Assembly (NCBI GenBank): GCA_009746045.1
Contig: RPFO01000213.1
Span: forward strand, 13,221,051-13,281,050
From: Mesostigma viride
Lineage: Eukaryota; Streptophyta; Mesostigmatophyceae; Mesostigmatales; Mesostigmataceae
Direction: 5' to 3'
DNA length: 60,000 bases
Shown: one piece after another, positions 33,886-45,969 of the stretch
How the letters are laid out: every line of letters starts with the position of its first letter
Numbering within the stretch: position 1 is the first letter of the stretch
Translations under genes and position numbers: made by a program
The notes under the pieces: model-generated
The model's input: only the letters and a program-made list of their open reading frames with translations
What the model was told of the DNA's origin: nothing
Databases searched by the model: none

Positions 33886-34010
33886 CTCCGTGACTCCCCA
33901 ACGGGAGCACGAGTCTAATTAATTAATTAATTAATGGTACCAAAGTGGGGATCCATGCCTAGGTCCTCAAAATTGACTTAGTTTGTTAACAGGAATGGTG
34001 TTTGGCTAAT
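33886..34010. other. Repeat shared with the CACTA-like interior
   Basis: TGCTCCGTGACTCCCCAACG and the TTAATTAA tract that follows match 8590-8655 in inverse orientation. Both lie beside an ATGG/CATC tract. Confidence 0.6.
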
Positions 34011-34027
34011 GATAATAAATAGCACAC

Positions 34028-34193
34028 CTTATCCACCCACCCACCCACCCACCCACCCACCCACCCACCCACCCACCCACCCACCCACCCACCCACCCAC
34101 CCACCCACCCACCCACCCACCCCACCCACCCACCACCCACCCACCCACCCACCCACCCACCCACCCACCCACCCACCCACCCACCCACCCACC
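34028..34193. repeat. (CCCA)n microsatellite
   Basis: About 165 bp with two phase slips near 34120-34133. Confidence 0.96.
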
Positions 34194-34283
34194 TACAACC
34201 ACACACAATGCACCAAATTGGTGCATTAGGTATTAGGTATTATACCCACACCCACCCAAACACATGCCCACCTACCCAGGCAT

Positions 34284-34682
<399 letters not shown>

Positions 34683-34687
34683 GTCAT

Positions 34688-35257
34688 GCCCTTCCTCCCT
34701 CCCTCCCTCCCTCCCTCCTCCCTCCCTCCCTCCCTCCCTCCCTCCCTCCCTCCCTCCCTCCTCCTCCCTCCCTCCCTCCCTCCCTCCCTCCCTCCCTCCC
34801 TCCCTCCCTCCCTCCCTCCCTCCCTCCCTCCCTCCCTCCCTCCCTCCCTCCCTCCCTCCTCCCTCCTCCTCCCTCCCTCCCTCCCTCCCTCCTCCCTCCC
34901 TCCCTCCCTCCCTCCCTCCTCCCTCCCTCCCTCCCTCCTCCCTCCCTCCCTCCCTCCCTCCCTCCCTCCCTCCCTCCCTCCCTCCCTCCCTCCCTCCCTC
35001 CCTCCCTCCCTCCCTCCTCCCTCCCTCCCTCCCTCCCTCCCTCCCTCCCTCCCTCCTCCTCCCTCCCTCCCTCCCTCCCTCCCTCCCTCCCTCCCTCCCC
35101 CCTCCCCCCTTCCCCCTTCCCCCCTCCTCCCTCCCTCCCTCCCTCCCTCCCTCCCTCCCTCCCTCCCTCCTCCCTCCCTCCCTCCCTCCCTCCCTCCCTC
35201 CCTCCCTCCCTCCCTCCCTCCCTCCTCCCTCCCTCCCTCCCTCCCTCCCTCCCTCCC
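34688..35257. repeat. (CCCT)n microsatellite with CCT slips
   Basis: About 570 bp, a near-pure homopyrimidine strand broken by frequent CTCCTCC slips. Flanked at 35260-35580 by sequence without a recognised feature. Confidence 0.97.
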
Positions 35258-35592
35258 CACCACACCATCCAAGGCTGCCTGCCTCCTGTGTGTCTTCCAG
35301 GTCCAGACCAGCCTGAACTTACCCCTGGTAGTGTCGTCAGCTTGCGAGCGTTCCCACGTGCCTTCCTATGTGGCTGGCAACATGCGTAACCCCATTCATG
35401 CATGCGTGCATGCACGCATGCGACCATATTTGAACATATCTGTCCAGGCCTGCCAAAACATGGCCATGCAAAGATACACGCAAACTAGCGTACCAGCGGC
35501 AAGCATGTGTGCAATTATAAACGGCTGTTCGCCTGCCCCTCTGCCTGCACTTCATCCTGCCTGTCAGTATGTCTGCCGACACAGGATGCAGG

Positions 35593-37138
35593 CCGTGTTG
35601 GTTCGTACGGCACCTCGGGTATGAAAATACGCCGTATTCCACGGTACTGACGCTTTCGACCGCGTACGCCGTACGATTTACACTGTTTTTCACTTTGGAC
35701 TTAGCCGATTTCGGAGGTCGTGGACGTGTCACGCGGTGGGGAGAGGCCCAGACCTGTCAGTGGTACTAAAATTGCTGAAATTGCAGCGAGTGCATAGCTA
35801 CTTGCTAGTACACGCGTGACGGTGTGCCTTTCTACATTTTTTGACAGGATTTTTTATTCGCGGGAGAAAAGCTGCGAGGGGACAGAGCATGCATGGCAGA
35901 ATCATAAGGTTTAGGGACGGGTGCACTTCCAGAAAGACGCAGAAGAGTGAAGACGCAATTAAAGCAAATAGAGGGTGCCGGGTGCGCCGGTTCATGTATT
36001 GTGCGCTAGGCAATCCTAAAAGAGGCGACCATGCCTAGAGTTCCAGTCGTCAAAAGGGGAGAGGAGTATCAATACCTCCACCTGATTGACGAGGTGGAAA
36101 AGACCGTGAGTGGGGAAGACGTGGTAGTCGGCCAGAGGTGGCCAGGCGTGCAAGCTGTGCGATTACAAGTTCGGCAGGCCTGGCAACTTTAGCAAGGATC
36201 GCGCTGTCGGCCATCTCGGCCACATCCCCAACAAGGGAGCCACATTTTGCCAGCAGTCTAGGAATGTAGAAGGCCTGATCGGGAGGCTTCAGGCGGCTGA
36301 GGCAGCCCGGTTGGAAAAGAAGGAGCAAAAGGCAGTGCTCGGTGCCCGCGTTGCCAAGGCCCTTCTGCCTGCCGCTGCCCCGGGTGCTGGCCCTTGTGGC
36401 TCTGGCAAGGCAGTGCAGAAGACGATTCCACAGTGCTTTTCCAATGCGCAGCTCCAGGAAGTCCGCCTTGCCCAGGCCTCTTTCTTTTACGAGAATGGCA
36501 TTCCGTTTCACGTCGCCGCCAGCGCCTCGTACAAGAACATGATCGCGGCAGTGGCAAAGTATGGACCTGCCGCAGCAGTGAAGGTCAATTCTGGGTTCAT
36601 TGCCAATGATTTTTTTTCTTAGGGATTCGTGGCATGCACTTGTTGTCATTGTGCAGCGAAGCTGCCATCTATAGTGCTATGACATCCTCTGCATCGAGGC
36701 TGCCAGAGCTCTGGGTGCATTATACCATTCAATCATGTATTATGTTGTCAATAATGCATTGTAATAAAAGAGACCGGTGTTAGATGGTCAATAGTTTGCG
36801 TGTCCACAATATACAAATGTACTTGAAGGATGTATTGCAATGTCGATCTAAGTGTGGCAGGTGGCAAGTCACTGCCATTATGCTCATTAATGAATAGCAG
36901 AGAGCATAGTACATAGTAACATTTGTTGGATGCAGGGACACACATCCTTAGAATACCCCGTACTTTAAGCCTTGGCCTCAATAATACCCCGTACTTTTTT
37001 AGCACAATTTCAAAAATACCCCGTATGCCCTACTGCGTGTTTTTTCGCGTATTTTTTACCCCTCGCAAAAATACCTGTATTTTTACAGTACGCAAGGGTT
37101 TTACCGAGTACCCCGTACTGCCGTACAGACCAACACGG
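35593..37138 (+). mobile_element. Defective hAT transposon 2, with 8-bp target duplication
   Basis: Same TIRs as copy 1 (CCGTGTTGGTTCGTACGGCA at the left). A perfect GATGCAGG duplication lies at 35585-35592 and 37139-37146. 1546 bp. It shares the 5-prime part and 3-prime subterminal region with copy 1 but keeps a different piece of the transposase gene. Confidence 0.93.
36030..36622 (+). pseudogene. hAT transposase fragment reaching the DUF659 domain, frameshifted
   Basis: ATG at 36030 opens a frame parallel to copy 1, but four extra bases near 36145 (GGTGGCCAGGCGTG against GGTGGGCGTG) break it inside the zinc finger. The downstream frame (to 36622) continues past the end of copy 1: PQCFSNAQLQEVRLAQASFF, YENGIPFHVAASASYKNMIA and VAKYGP match the start of the hAT DUF659 domain (consensus FFYENGIPFNV...), then stop. 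Catalytic regions are missing. Confidence 0.8.
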
Positions 37139-37146
37139 GATGCAGG

Positions 37147-37760
37147 AGGGAGGCCGCCTTCCACAGGCTAATCCCACCAAGGAAATGAAATAAAGCGCAT
37201 AAAAGCAAAGCAACCAACAGCAAGAGGCAAAAGGTTACATAGATGAATGCCATATGCAAGACGTATGGACAACATGACACTCAAGGCGCCACAATACCCT
37301 GAGCATCCATAACATGGACGCAGTCAGGTGCGGCAATTTATCAATGCAGGTGTTTGCGGCCGTCGAATCCACGGCAGCGGTGCCAGACGGAAGGACAGCA
37401 CACATCCTAGGTCCCGCAAAGAATTTTTCAGCGGCCACCGACAGCACCGGAAAATAAAATTCCAGCAAGAAACGCAACAAAAAACAACAAAACCTGACTA
37501 GACCTCCATTTTCAACCACCCTATCACCCTAAACCAGAACTGCGGCTCACCAGATGCTCCGGAGGTCAAGCAGTATCCAGTTTTCACTTACGCACGTTTC
37601 CGCAGTATTCTCACGGCATTCCCACCGGCAGCGACCTCGGTCCGCCCCAAAAATTCTGTACGATGGAGCCCATGGATGTATCCCGCATTCGACGCCTTTT
37701 CGAAGTGATCCCGTCACATAGGCAGCTGTAGGCACACGATTCACACGATTCCGGATAGCC
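37147..37760. other. Unassigned sequence
   Basis: A minus-strand open stretch at 37547-37760 (NRVNRVPTAAYVTGS, WECRENTAETCVSENWILLD) might be an exon. Otherwise nothing is recognised. Confidence 0.25.
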
Positions 37761-40032
37761 TGGTTGATCTCCCTCGATCTGGATTCCCTGATTTGTCGGG
37801 GCGGAGGGAGCGAAGGAGGCGAGGGACGCCGTTGGGTGACAGCACATATAAAAAATAAACAGAGCATTTAATATTTTATAATAGGCCCTGGTCTTTTATA
37901 AGGGGCAGTAGTCACAATGTATAAGGGCCCTGGAATTTAATAAGGGGCGCCAGTGTGGTGGTACGAGATCTGCCCTAAAAAAGGGTGAAAGTCCGTACAA
38001 ACTGGTTCTAAGTACTTGGACGTAGTTCCAAGTACTTCACTTGGCCTACAGGGTAGTACAGTCTACTTCAAACTACTTCAAACTAGTTCATTCTAGTTCA
38101 AACCAGTGTTGACGTGCTTCGGCGTAGCACTGGACGCTCAGGAGGTGAACGGACCTACTGGGGTGTAGTAGACCAAGACTAAACGTAGTACAATGTCAAA
38201 AGAATTAGTAGGGATGGGTTCCTTGTACAACTGGCCAAGGGTGCTTTTGGCGCCAAAACCAGGTGTACCGGACTTGCATCCGCCACAGTGGGCAAGTACG
38301 CTGCCACTTCGCATGGTGTACGAATATTGTATGGGTCACGGAATTGTGTTTCGACCCGAATTAGAAGGACCTGGGCCGCCGCCGGCCCAAGTCTGAGAAA
38401 AAGTGCTGGCATATAACCAGCCGAGGTGTGCCTGTGCTGGTATTCGTTTTTATTAGTGGTGACGGCCAGCCATGGTGGCTGGCAAGGATTTAAACGAATG
38501 CAAAAGGCCTCCCCGAGTCCGGGGGGGCTGGGAATGAATTTTATTTAGAGACGCGCGACGGTGGTCGGCGTCCAAGCGGTCGTTTGAGGGCCAGTCGTTG
38601 AAAATCGGGGCAGAAATTGCGGATTTAGTGCCGAAATCTGCGGTAGGGTGCCGGCAATCTTTTTCGGCCTTAACTGACCTGGGACGAGGCGAATAAAGGT
38701 TGCTTGGACCTGTTTCGATGGTCCTAAACGACGAGCAAAGGTGGCCGGCTGCTGTCCCGTCGTTTGAGGGGTGGGCATAGAAATTTTGACCCGAAATTGA
38801 GTCGCAAGGCCGGAAAGTGCGGTAAGGGAACGAAAATTTTATTTCGGCCCTGGGCGTGCTTGTTCGAGCTGTTTTACGTTTGATCCTGCCTTGCATGATG
38901 ACCCTCAACGACCAGCAGTGTAAAAAATATAGTAGGCTGCAATGCCGGCTGCCCAAGATCTGAATGCGGCATCATTAGCTATCTTTGGCTCTCGGGGCTT
39001 TGCGGGCAGGGCATACCGCGTCACAGCCCGATGGCTTTGAAGGAGCGGGTCGGCTGGTCCATTACGTGATGGTAACGTGAAAAAGAATATGTGGAGCCGA
39101 ATTTTATGGGGAAAACCGGTGGCTGGAGGAGCGCTGGGTGTGGCTCCCTGGATTTTATTTCTCGAGAGCTTACGTGGTGGTAGGGCGGCTCGGCGGCCTT
39201 GGGCCAGTGGTGGCCGGTTGGGGGAGGTGCCTTTCTTGACGGCTTTGGGGAGCTAAGGACTGTGGTGTTTTGGAACTGGGGGGAGGCAAAATGAGCGGCC
39301 TACGTAAAAAGACTTTTGGGCGCTGCCAGGCTAGTACCCTGAGAGCTTTGGGATGACATCTGTAATGGCATCCAAGATTGGGCAGGCAATGGGGGGAGCC
39401 TGGTGAGACCGGCTGGTTTTGACGGTTGTGAGGGCTAAGAGCAGGGGCGCTTGCTCAAGATAGCCTAAGTGACCGGCTAGCTGTCCTGAGAATGGAATGG
39501 AGATTACACCTTGCTATGTATGCCGCCGGCAGCCCTCTAGGGCGAGTACCTGGGGATGCTTGCACCCCGGGTTACGCCCTGCAAACAGAGGGCTGTGACC
39601 GTAGCGGCAGCTTGTGGCATGTGACTTTTGGCGAGTCGCTGGGCCATAGCACTGGATTGTGACAGTTATGGCATGAGGAGCGCGAGGATATCGAGGATGG
39701 TGTAGGGTGGAAGTTGGCAGACGTGCCAGCTATTTTCGCTGGACGAGGAGGGGGGAAAGGTGTGGGGGATTGATTGACCGTACCTTTGGTTGGACGCTGT
39801 TCTCTCCTATCCAAGGGGGATCAAGGCATTGTTTGAGACTTCGCTAGTGGGGCGCACTCCAGCAGACAAGCTGGGGCCCCACTGTTGGTGACAGGCTTCC
39901 CCGCGACCAGTAAGTGAGGGGCACTCTAGCAGGCATGCTAGGCCTTCACTATAATGTGACGGGTCCTCCACGGCCAGAATGGCCAGGCTGGGGGAAGCGG
40001 GGAGTGAGATGGCAGCATCAGCTGGCTGGGGG
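37761..40032 (+). mobile_element. R1-c, cut by an LTR retrotransposon
   Basis: A1 begins TGGTTGATCTCCC at 37761 and ends GTTTTTATTA near 38456. The internal region runs to about 40005, and B1 is entered (GAGATGGCAGCATCAGCTGG) but stops at 40032, where an LTR (TGTAACG...) begins. The rest should lie beyond the gypsy element, outside the window. The interior contains two diverged roughly 190-bp copies, recognisable by CGACGAGCAA...GTCGTTTGAG. Confidence 0.85.
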
Positions 40033-40729
40033 TGTAACGACTAAAAATGTTGTGTTTGCAACAGCCTCAGTATCAACATTGGTGTGAAAAGATCTTTATA
40101 CCTGGGTTGGAGTCGCGACAGATAACTTCACGTCCAGAGAAGCAATGAAGATGGATCTTCAACAGTTAAGGGAATGAGTCCCCACCCTTGTTAGACACAA
40201 CAGACAAGTTATATCCAAGTCGACTATCTGTTGAAGTTATAGTTGACTTTTAGCAAGGGTTGTTTGATTGATGAAACAAGGAAACCCTTGAATTACACCA
40301 TAGATTTAGCTCTCACGTACGCACACTTGCACGACCACCACAAACAGGATAAAAGTCATCGTGTTCGCAGAGTCGGCTCAACCCTAACCCGGAAGGACCA
40401 ATCAAAAGTGAGAATCACTCAAGATAAGATATTATCCTCAACACAACACAAGGCCAGCACATACTGAATCTCCATGACCTGGAACCAGATCCACCAGGTA
40501 CAACAGTATTAAAGAGAATCTATGACTGACTGAACAAAACCATGCAAAGTACCCTACGTGGATCAGGCCACGACCAATGAGGGTAGAACAATAAATTCGA
40601 CAGATCTCAGCAGGCCCAATATCCAATAGACGTCGAGCCCCCCCCCCTAACTTCTCAAATAATTGTCCTCAAGAACTCATAATAAGATCAACAGTAGGAA
40701 AACTTTGGATGTAACATTTGGTTGTTACA
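40033..40729 (-). repeat. 3-prime LTR of a Ty3/gypsy element
   Basis: On the minus strand it begins TGTAACAACCAAATGTTACA and ends TTTTTAGTCGTTACA, giving TG...CA termini and 697 bp. Immediately upstream on that strand is a purine tract (TTGAGGGGGAGATA), the expected polypurine primer. The 5-prime LTR is outside the window, so identity between LTRs cannot be checked. Confidence 0.78.
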
Positions 40730-41089
40730 TATCTCCCCCTCAAGACAGGAACTCCCAGTTCCTAGAAACCAAGGAGAATAAAACAACAACCTCCACAATA
40801 ACAACACAACAATAAACAGGCAGTCCACCACCTCTTGGGACAAGCAAGTGGGTTTTTACATCCCCAAAGGGCCTCCTATCTCATTATCATCTGATCTTGA
40901 TCAACCCTGAATAAGACAAATTTGCCCACAAATGAAATGTCATCAAGGGATCTAACACACAGGCAACCATGCCTGGATAATACAACTGCAAAGACTACCA
41001 TTAACCCAGAAAACTGGCATTGCTGGAAATCTGGACTGGACAGCAGAACTGGCCTCCTCCATTCTGGTTCCCCACCTCACTCCACAGCC
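40730..41089 (-). mobile_element. Gypsy element, 3-prime untranslated region
   Basis: Non-coding sequence between the polypurine tract and the point where family C copy C1 is inserted. It continues the internal sequence that resumes at 50736. Confidence 0.65.
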
Positions 41090-41240
41090 CATCCACTGTG
41101 CATTGCCTAGGTCCACTTCTGGTTGAAGGGCACCAGAACTTGTTTATTACACTATATGTTGAAGCCGACCGGACTTAGTAGACAGAGAGACATAAAATAT
41201 TTTTTGGCAGTCCCTGGCCGCCGCTTCCACTTGACCCCCC
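41090..41240 (-). repeat. Family C B2 repeat (C1)
   Basis: About 150 bp matching 41776-41924. Plus-sense start is CATCCACTGTGCATTGCCTA. Confidence 0.86.
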
Positions 41241-41273
41241 AAGACAAAACAGAAAAGGGTGGGTGGGTGGGGA

Positions 41274-41775
41274 AAACTGATAAGCTGGCTTGGCAGCCAT
41301 CACCACCTTGAAATACATCGCATCAACGTTGCATCCGTGACACACGCAAGTGCGGCGCCCCGCTGGCGCGGCGCTCCATGTAAGAATGACCTCAGAATAC
41401 TACTGTACTAGATCTAGGACCCTGATACTACTTTTTTCAACATTGTACTACATTTTTATGATGTCACACATGTTCTGTCATGCCAGAACCGTTCAGCAAC
41501 CACCTGGCATATCTTGAGGGTCCCTGGATACTAGTTGAAGTAGATTGAACTAGTTTGAACTAGTTGTACTACCTGTACTAACTTTGAACTAGTTCGAACT
41601 ACATCTGAGGCCCATCCAAGGCTGTCAGACCCTCCAGAGAGGGCGTGGCCACCCCGTTTGGCTCCCGCATGTCGACTTGCACCACTGGGCAACGGTGTAG
41701 CGCCTCCAAGGTAGCGGCGCACCTCCATCCCTCCGCTCCCCCAGGCAAAATCAGGGAATCCCGATCGTAAGATCA
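41274..41775 (-). repeat. Family C A2 repeat (C1)
   Basis: About 500 bp matching 50230-50735. On the minus strand it opens ATTGATCTTACGATCGGGAT and closes TTATCAGTTTTC, the same outer words as family B. Confidence 0.86.
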
Positions 41776-41924
41776 ATCATCCACTGTGCATTGCCTAGGT
41801 CCACTTCTGGTTGAAGGGCACCAGAACTTGTTTATTACACTATATGTTGAAGCCGACCGGACTTAGTAGACAGAGAGACATAAAATATTTTTTGGCAGTC
41901 CCTGGCCGCCGCTTCCACTTGACC
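41776..41924 (-). repeat. Family C B1 repeat (C1)
   Basis: Lies between the end of pol and A2. The B1-A2 junction reads (minus) CAGTGGATG/ATTGATCTT. Confidence 0.86.
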
Positions 41925-41992
41925 CGCATCTCCAACCTGGCCGCAGGCCGTACATCTGGAAACCGCGTCAGGAGCCATGGGAGGGCACATCC

Positions 41993-44900
41993 TTACCCTC
42001 CAGCTGGTGAAGCCCTAGCGTGTCCGCTAGAGTGCGCCTCACCGAAGTATGGCCGAAATCTACGGCCCAAAGTGACGACGCCAGTCACGGGGGGCAGTCT
42101 GCCCGCGAGGTCCCACACCACCTGGGGCACCCGCACCTGCAGGGCGCGGTGGAGCCCCACGTAATGGTCCACGGACGAAAACTGGCGCCACCGGCCACGC
42201 TTTTGGATGTCCGCGATTGGTACCCCGCGCAGGTAGTCATGGGTGGCCCCCCCGTGGCGCATGCTGTAGGGTGAAAACATCCCCCGCAAGCCAAGGAGGT
42301 CCCAGGCGGCGTGCCACCGCCGCAAGAAACGGCTGTAGCTGAGTGCGCCAAAGAGCAGCTCCTCGTGCGCCCGCCCAGCACACAGGGCGCCAAGCAACGT
42401 GAGTGAAAGGGGCTCAACAACCACCACTGCCTGGGCCTGGCCCTTGGCTGTCTTGGGGTCGCGTAGCAGCAGCGCACCCTGGTTACTGGGCCCCAGGCGG
42501 AAGTCCCCGCGCAGAGCCACGTCCCCACGCGAAGCTTGAACGCTTCTCCGATGCGCAAGTATTGCTGAAAAACAATGATGCAGCAGCAGGCAGCTAATAT
42601 CGAGCCTTGTGCACGAAGAATGTTTGCCACGAGGTACAGTAGCTGCCACGGGACGGGGTGAGGGCTCTGCACGGGAACTCGTCGCGCCCAGCCGGCCAGC
42701 AAGCGACGCGCCTCGTACCACCCCTTAATCTCGTTGGGGAAGTACAGCTGCAGCCCGCATAATGCGCGCACAACCATGGTCCGGCTTCCCCCTTCCTCAT
42801 ACACGCTGACCAGCCACTCACAAAAGACGCCTTCCGCCTCCGTCTTGGCCACGGGAGCGAGGGGTTGACCATACTCCACGTACGCCCTCAGCGCTCGGTG
42901 ATATGCAGCTAGCGTGCTGGGCTGCACAGTGGCCTCCAGCAATTCCTGCCGCCCATGTGGCCCCGGATTGCTCTCCACGTCGCCATCCGCAGTGAGGTTG
43001 CGCACCCATCGACCACGACTGGGCGCGTCGGCCGGGTTGCGCTCCGACCTCACATACACCCAGTGGTAGCGGGTGTTGCTGGCCAGCCCTAGCGCGATCG
43101 CCCGGCGGCACCAGGCGTTCAGCCGGTAGGACGACGAACGCCCTTTGACGAGCGCACCGACAACTGCCGAATTGTCCACCAGCCGCACGTGACGTTGCTG
43201 CCAGTGAACCTGTGAGCGCAGGCCCCACTCGATCCCTTGCACAGCCGCACGAATCTCCTTCTCGTTGATGTGGGCCGAGGGATCGAGCCACCGGTGGGCA
43301 AGAGCGGTCCTCCACTGCGCCGCTGCCATGGCTCGGTGCTCAATCTCCCCTGTGCGCTCCACGCTGGCCGTCTCAGAGTCCACACAGAGCGTCTTCCAGC
43401 CCTTCCGCTCCCGACAGTTGGACAGGCCACGCACCGCAGGCGCCTCCCACCGGCTGTACACCACCCCAGAACCGTGGGTTGACGCATCAGTGGCCACCAC
43501 GGTGCAGCTCAGGGGCTGGTCGCGCTGCGCATGCACCAGCGGGGCCAAGTCCATTGCAGCCTGGAGCTCTTCCCTTACACTACCCCACAGCCGATAGCTC
43601 CAGCCCCGCTTGTGCACCAGGACTTGCTGCAGCAAGCGGTAGGCGTGAAACCAGATGGACAGTAGACCCCGACGCAGCAAGTGGACCCACACCCACCGTC
43701 CCAGCAACGAGGCCAGTTGGTGGTAAGTGGCCCGTCCACGCCCCAGCATTGCCTGCGTGTCGCGCACCAAGGCCGCCATCCGGGCCGCGCTCGGCCGCAT
43801 GGACCCGTCCTGGCAGAACTCAATCCCCAAGATTTCCACCGGGCGCCCCTCCTCAGCTCTCTCCACCTTCTTCTCGTTGACCACCAACCCCTTGGGACCG
43901 TAGCTCTCCTCGCACGCCTTGGTGAGCACGGCGTTGGTCTCCTCCGCGCTCCGCCCATGGGTGACCCCCAGATCATCGATCATGACCAGCTGAGCGGGAT
44001 GTGGGGGATCCTCCGGCAGCAGCCGCCACGCTGCACTGGCCGCGCTCTCCACCAACTCCAGCCGGTCCATGCCATCCCCGCGCACTGTGCGCACCCCCAT
44101 CAAGTGCATGGGATATGACAGCCCTCTCTTGGCATCGAGCACCCCGCCCCGTAGAGACAGTGCAGGTGGGCAACCTGTGCAAGGACCACCGAGTGGCTCC
44201 AGCCCATGACAAGGACCCGGAACCTGGGGTACAACTTTCGCCGTCGTCCCAGCTGGCCGACCTCATCGGACCACACGGGGGGCAGCGAGAAATAGGGGCG
44301 CCAGCTCTCAGGTACCTCGAACCGGTAATAGTAGGTGTCAAGGTCTGTCTTGCCCGAATAGCATGGCGCCCCCACACTCAGCTCAGCGACCTCGCCCAAG
44401 TTAGGCAGGTAACAGGTAGGCGGCTTGAGGAAGCGCCGGTTGCACGGCACCATATTCCCTATAAACCGCTGCCGTCGTTCGCTGGGCTCCACAACCCCGG
44501 GGTCTTTCTTGGGGACGGCAAAACAGCCGTTCACCACAGGGGCGCCTCCTCACTGTACTCGATCATCCGCGTCTCCGCCAGCCTGATGCTCAGTCGTGCG
44601 TACGCCGCATCGCTTGCACAACCATGAGACACCCGGCCCCGCCGCATCCACGCCCCCGCCTCCGCGTCGCATCTTTGTAGAATGTTGTTTATGTCCTCAT
44701 ACGTCCTCTGCCATGCCTCCGGCAGGCAGTCCAGCAGCTTGACACTACCTGCAGCTCCTCCTTTTGGCAGTGCCAGCCTCTCCGGGTCAATAATTTCGTA
44801 TTGACCGCCCGGCCCGTATGGCGCGGGCTCTGCGTCCCCCGTGTCTGTCGCCTCCGCTACGGCGGTAAGCCGGCGGTTGTAGACGCGGGCAGCATCCTCC

Positions 44901-45180
44901 ATCCCTTGTAGGGCGGCCCTTTGGGCGACGGTGCAGGGGCTCGCAGTAATAGCCTGCTGCTGCACCGCCGGTCCACCGGACCGTTCCCGGGTCCTGCCCC
45001 ACAGCCAGTTCAGGCCCCTTGTGGCCCGCTCTTGACACCGCAGCCTTGCTCTGGCACGCAGAGCGCGCTGCAGCCTGCGGTTGGATCGCAGGCGGCTGCG
45101 GTCGAGCGGGGGGACCATCTTCACTGGCAGCGGGAGCACACCCCTGCCCCTCACTTGTCCTTTTTGGCCGCCGCCGCCGC
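41993..45180 (-). pseudogene. Family C pol in C1: RT - RNase H - 2A - YR, three frameshifts
   Basis: It starts in the -1 frame over the gag stop (GQVRGRGVLPLPVKMVPPLD). RT: NGCFAVPKKDPG, KTDLDTYYYRF and VMIDDLGVTHGRS (MIDD catalytic pair). RNase H: ATDAS, INEKEIRAAVQGIEW, RLVDNS, NPADAPSRG. 2A: LTADGDVESNPGP at about 42960-43000. YR: STLAAYHRALRAYV (core binding), YLRIGEAFKLRVG (Arg), YSMRHGGATHDYL (box II, Tyr where His is usual), RGRW and DHYVGLH (Tyr). Breaks: four G instead of five near 44541, the RT shift near 44145 shared with C2, and a lost G near 42522 in the recombinase. The frame ends at 41993. Confidence 0.88.
42957..43002 (-). other. 2A ribosome-skipping motif, family C (C1)
   Basis: NLTADGDVESNPGP fits the canonical 2A consensus D(V/I)ExNPGP exactly, between the RNase H motif NPADAPSRG and the recombinase core-binding domain. 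The identical motif is at 55398-55443 in C2. Confidence 0.88.
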
Positions 45181-45891
45181 CGCCGATGCCAGCTCCGCCT
45201 CCTGGCGAGCCGCCTTCCGCGCTGCCCGGGCTGCTGCGCTTCCAATAGTACTGCCCTCCACCAGTGGCAGCAGGTGCATCGCCCCGTTGTTCCAGCCGCT
45301 GGTCTTCTCCACCATGAGGAACGCCTCGACCACACGCGCCAGGTACTCGAAGCAGGCCAGCTCCGTCACCACATCCTCCCCCAGCTCTTGGATGGCCACA
45401 TCCAGAATGTAGGTCAGGTTGTTGCACACCAGATGGTGCGTGCTGTTCTTCCACCCGCGGGGGGCTCCCGGTGCAGCCCCAACGCCCTCCTGCTCCTTGC
45501 GAAGGGCCAAGCGGGCCTGCAGGCTCCCGTGCGCGACCTGGCGCGCATCCAGCACCTGCAGCGGCAGCACCCTGTCGTCGCGGTCCTTGACCAACAGGCG
45601 CCAGGCCACTTTGAAAGCTCGCCGGGGGAGACGCACCCCCTTGGTGGTTCGGCGCAGGTCTCTCTCCCTCACACTCTCCCGCGATCGACGCGAGCTCCGC
45701 TGGGAGGAGTCCCGACTCGTGCTCCGGCTGCTGGACCGCTGCCGCTCCTTGCGACGCTCGCGGGAGCGATCCCGACGCCCCTTGGGCTCCGCAGAACGGC
45801 CCCTGCCATGCCCACCTCGCTCCCGGGACTTGTCGCGGCGCGATCGAGCGCCACCCCTGCCCCTGCCACGGCCTCTGCTCTCGCTGTCGGA

Positions 45892-45897
<6 letters not shown>

Positions 45898-45966
<69 letters not shown>
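45898..45966. repeat. (GCT)n coding microsatellite in C1 gag
   Basis: About 23 uninterrupted triplets encoding poly-Ser in the gag frame. The other copy (58338-58412) has about two more triplets, so the tract has changed length since the copies separated. Confidence 0.93.

Positions 45967-45969
<3 letters not shown>

Noticed and set aside
38453-38956. Antisense ORF of about 167 codons in R1 internal region (also at 28346 and 46696)
   Set aside because: Starts and ends vary between copies, with no recognisable domain; R1 is treated as non-coding.
42085-42760. 42-kb recombinase frame ending WCGTSRADCPP taken as the natural C-terminus
   Set aside because: It is out of frame after a lost G near 42522; the homologous frame continues to 41993.
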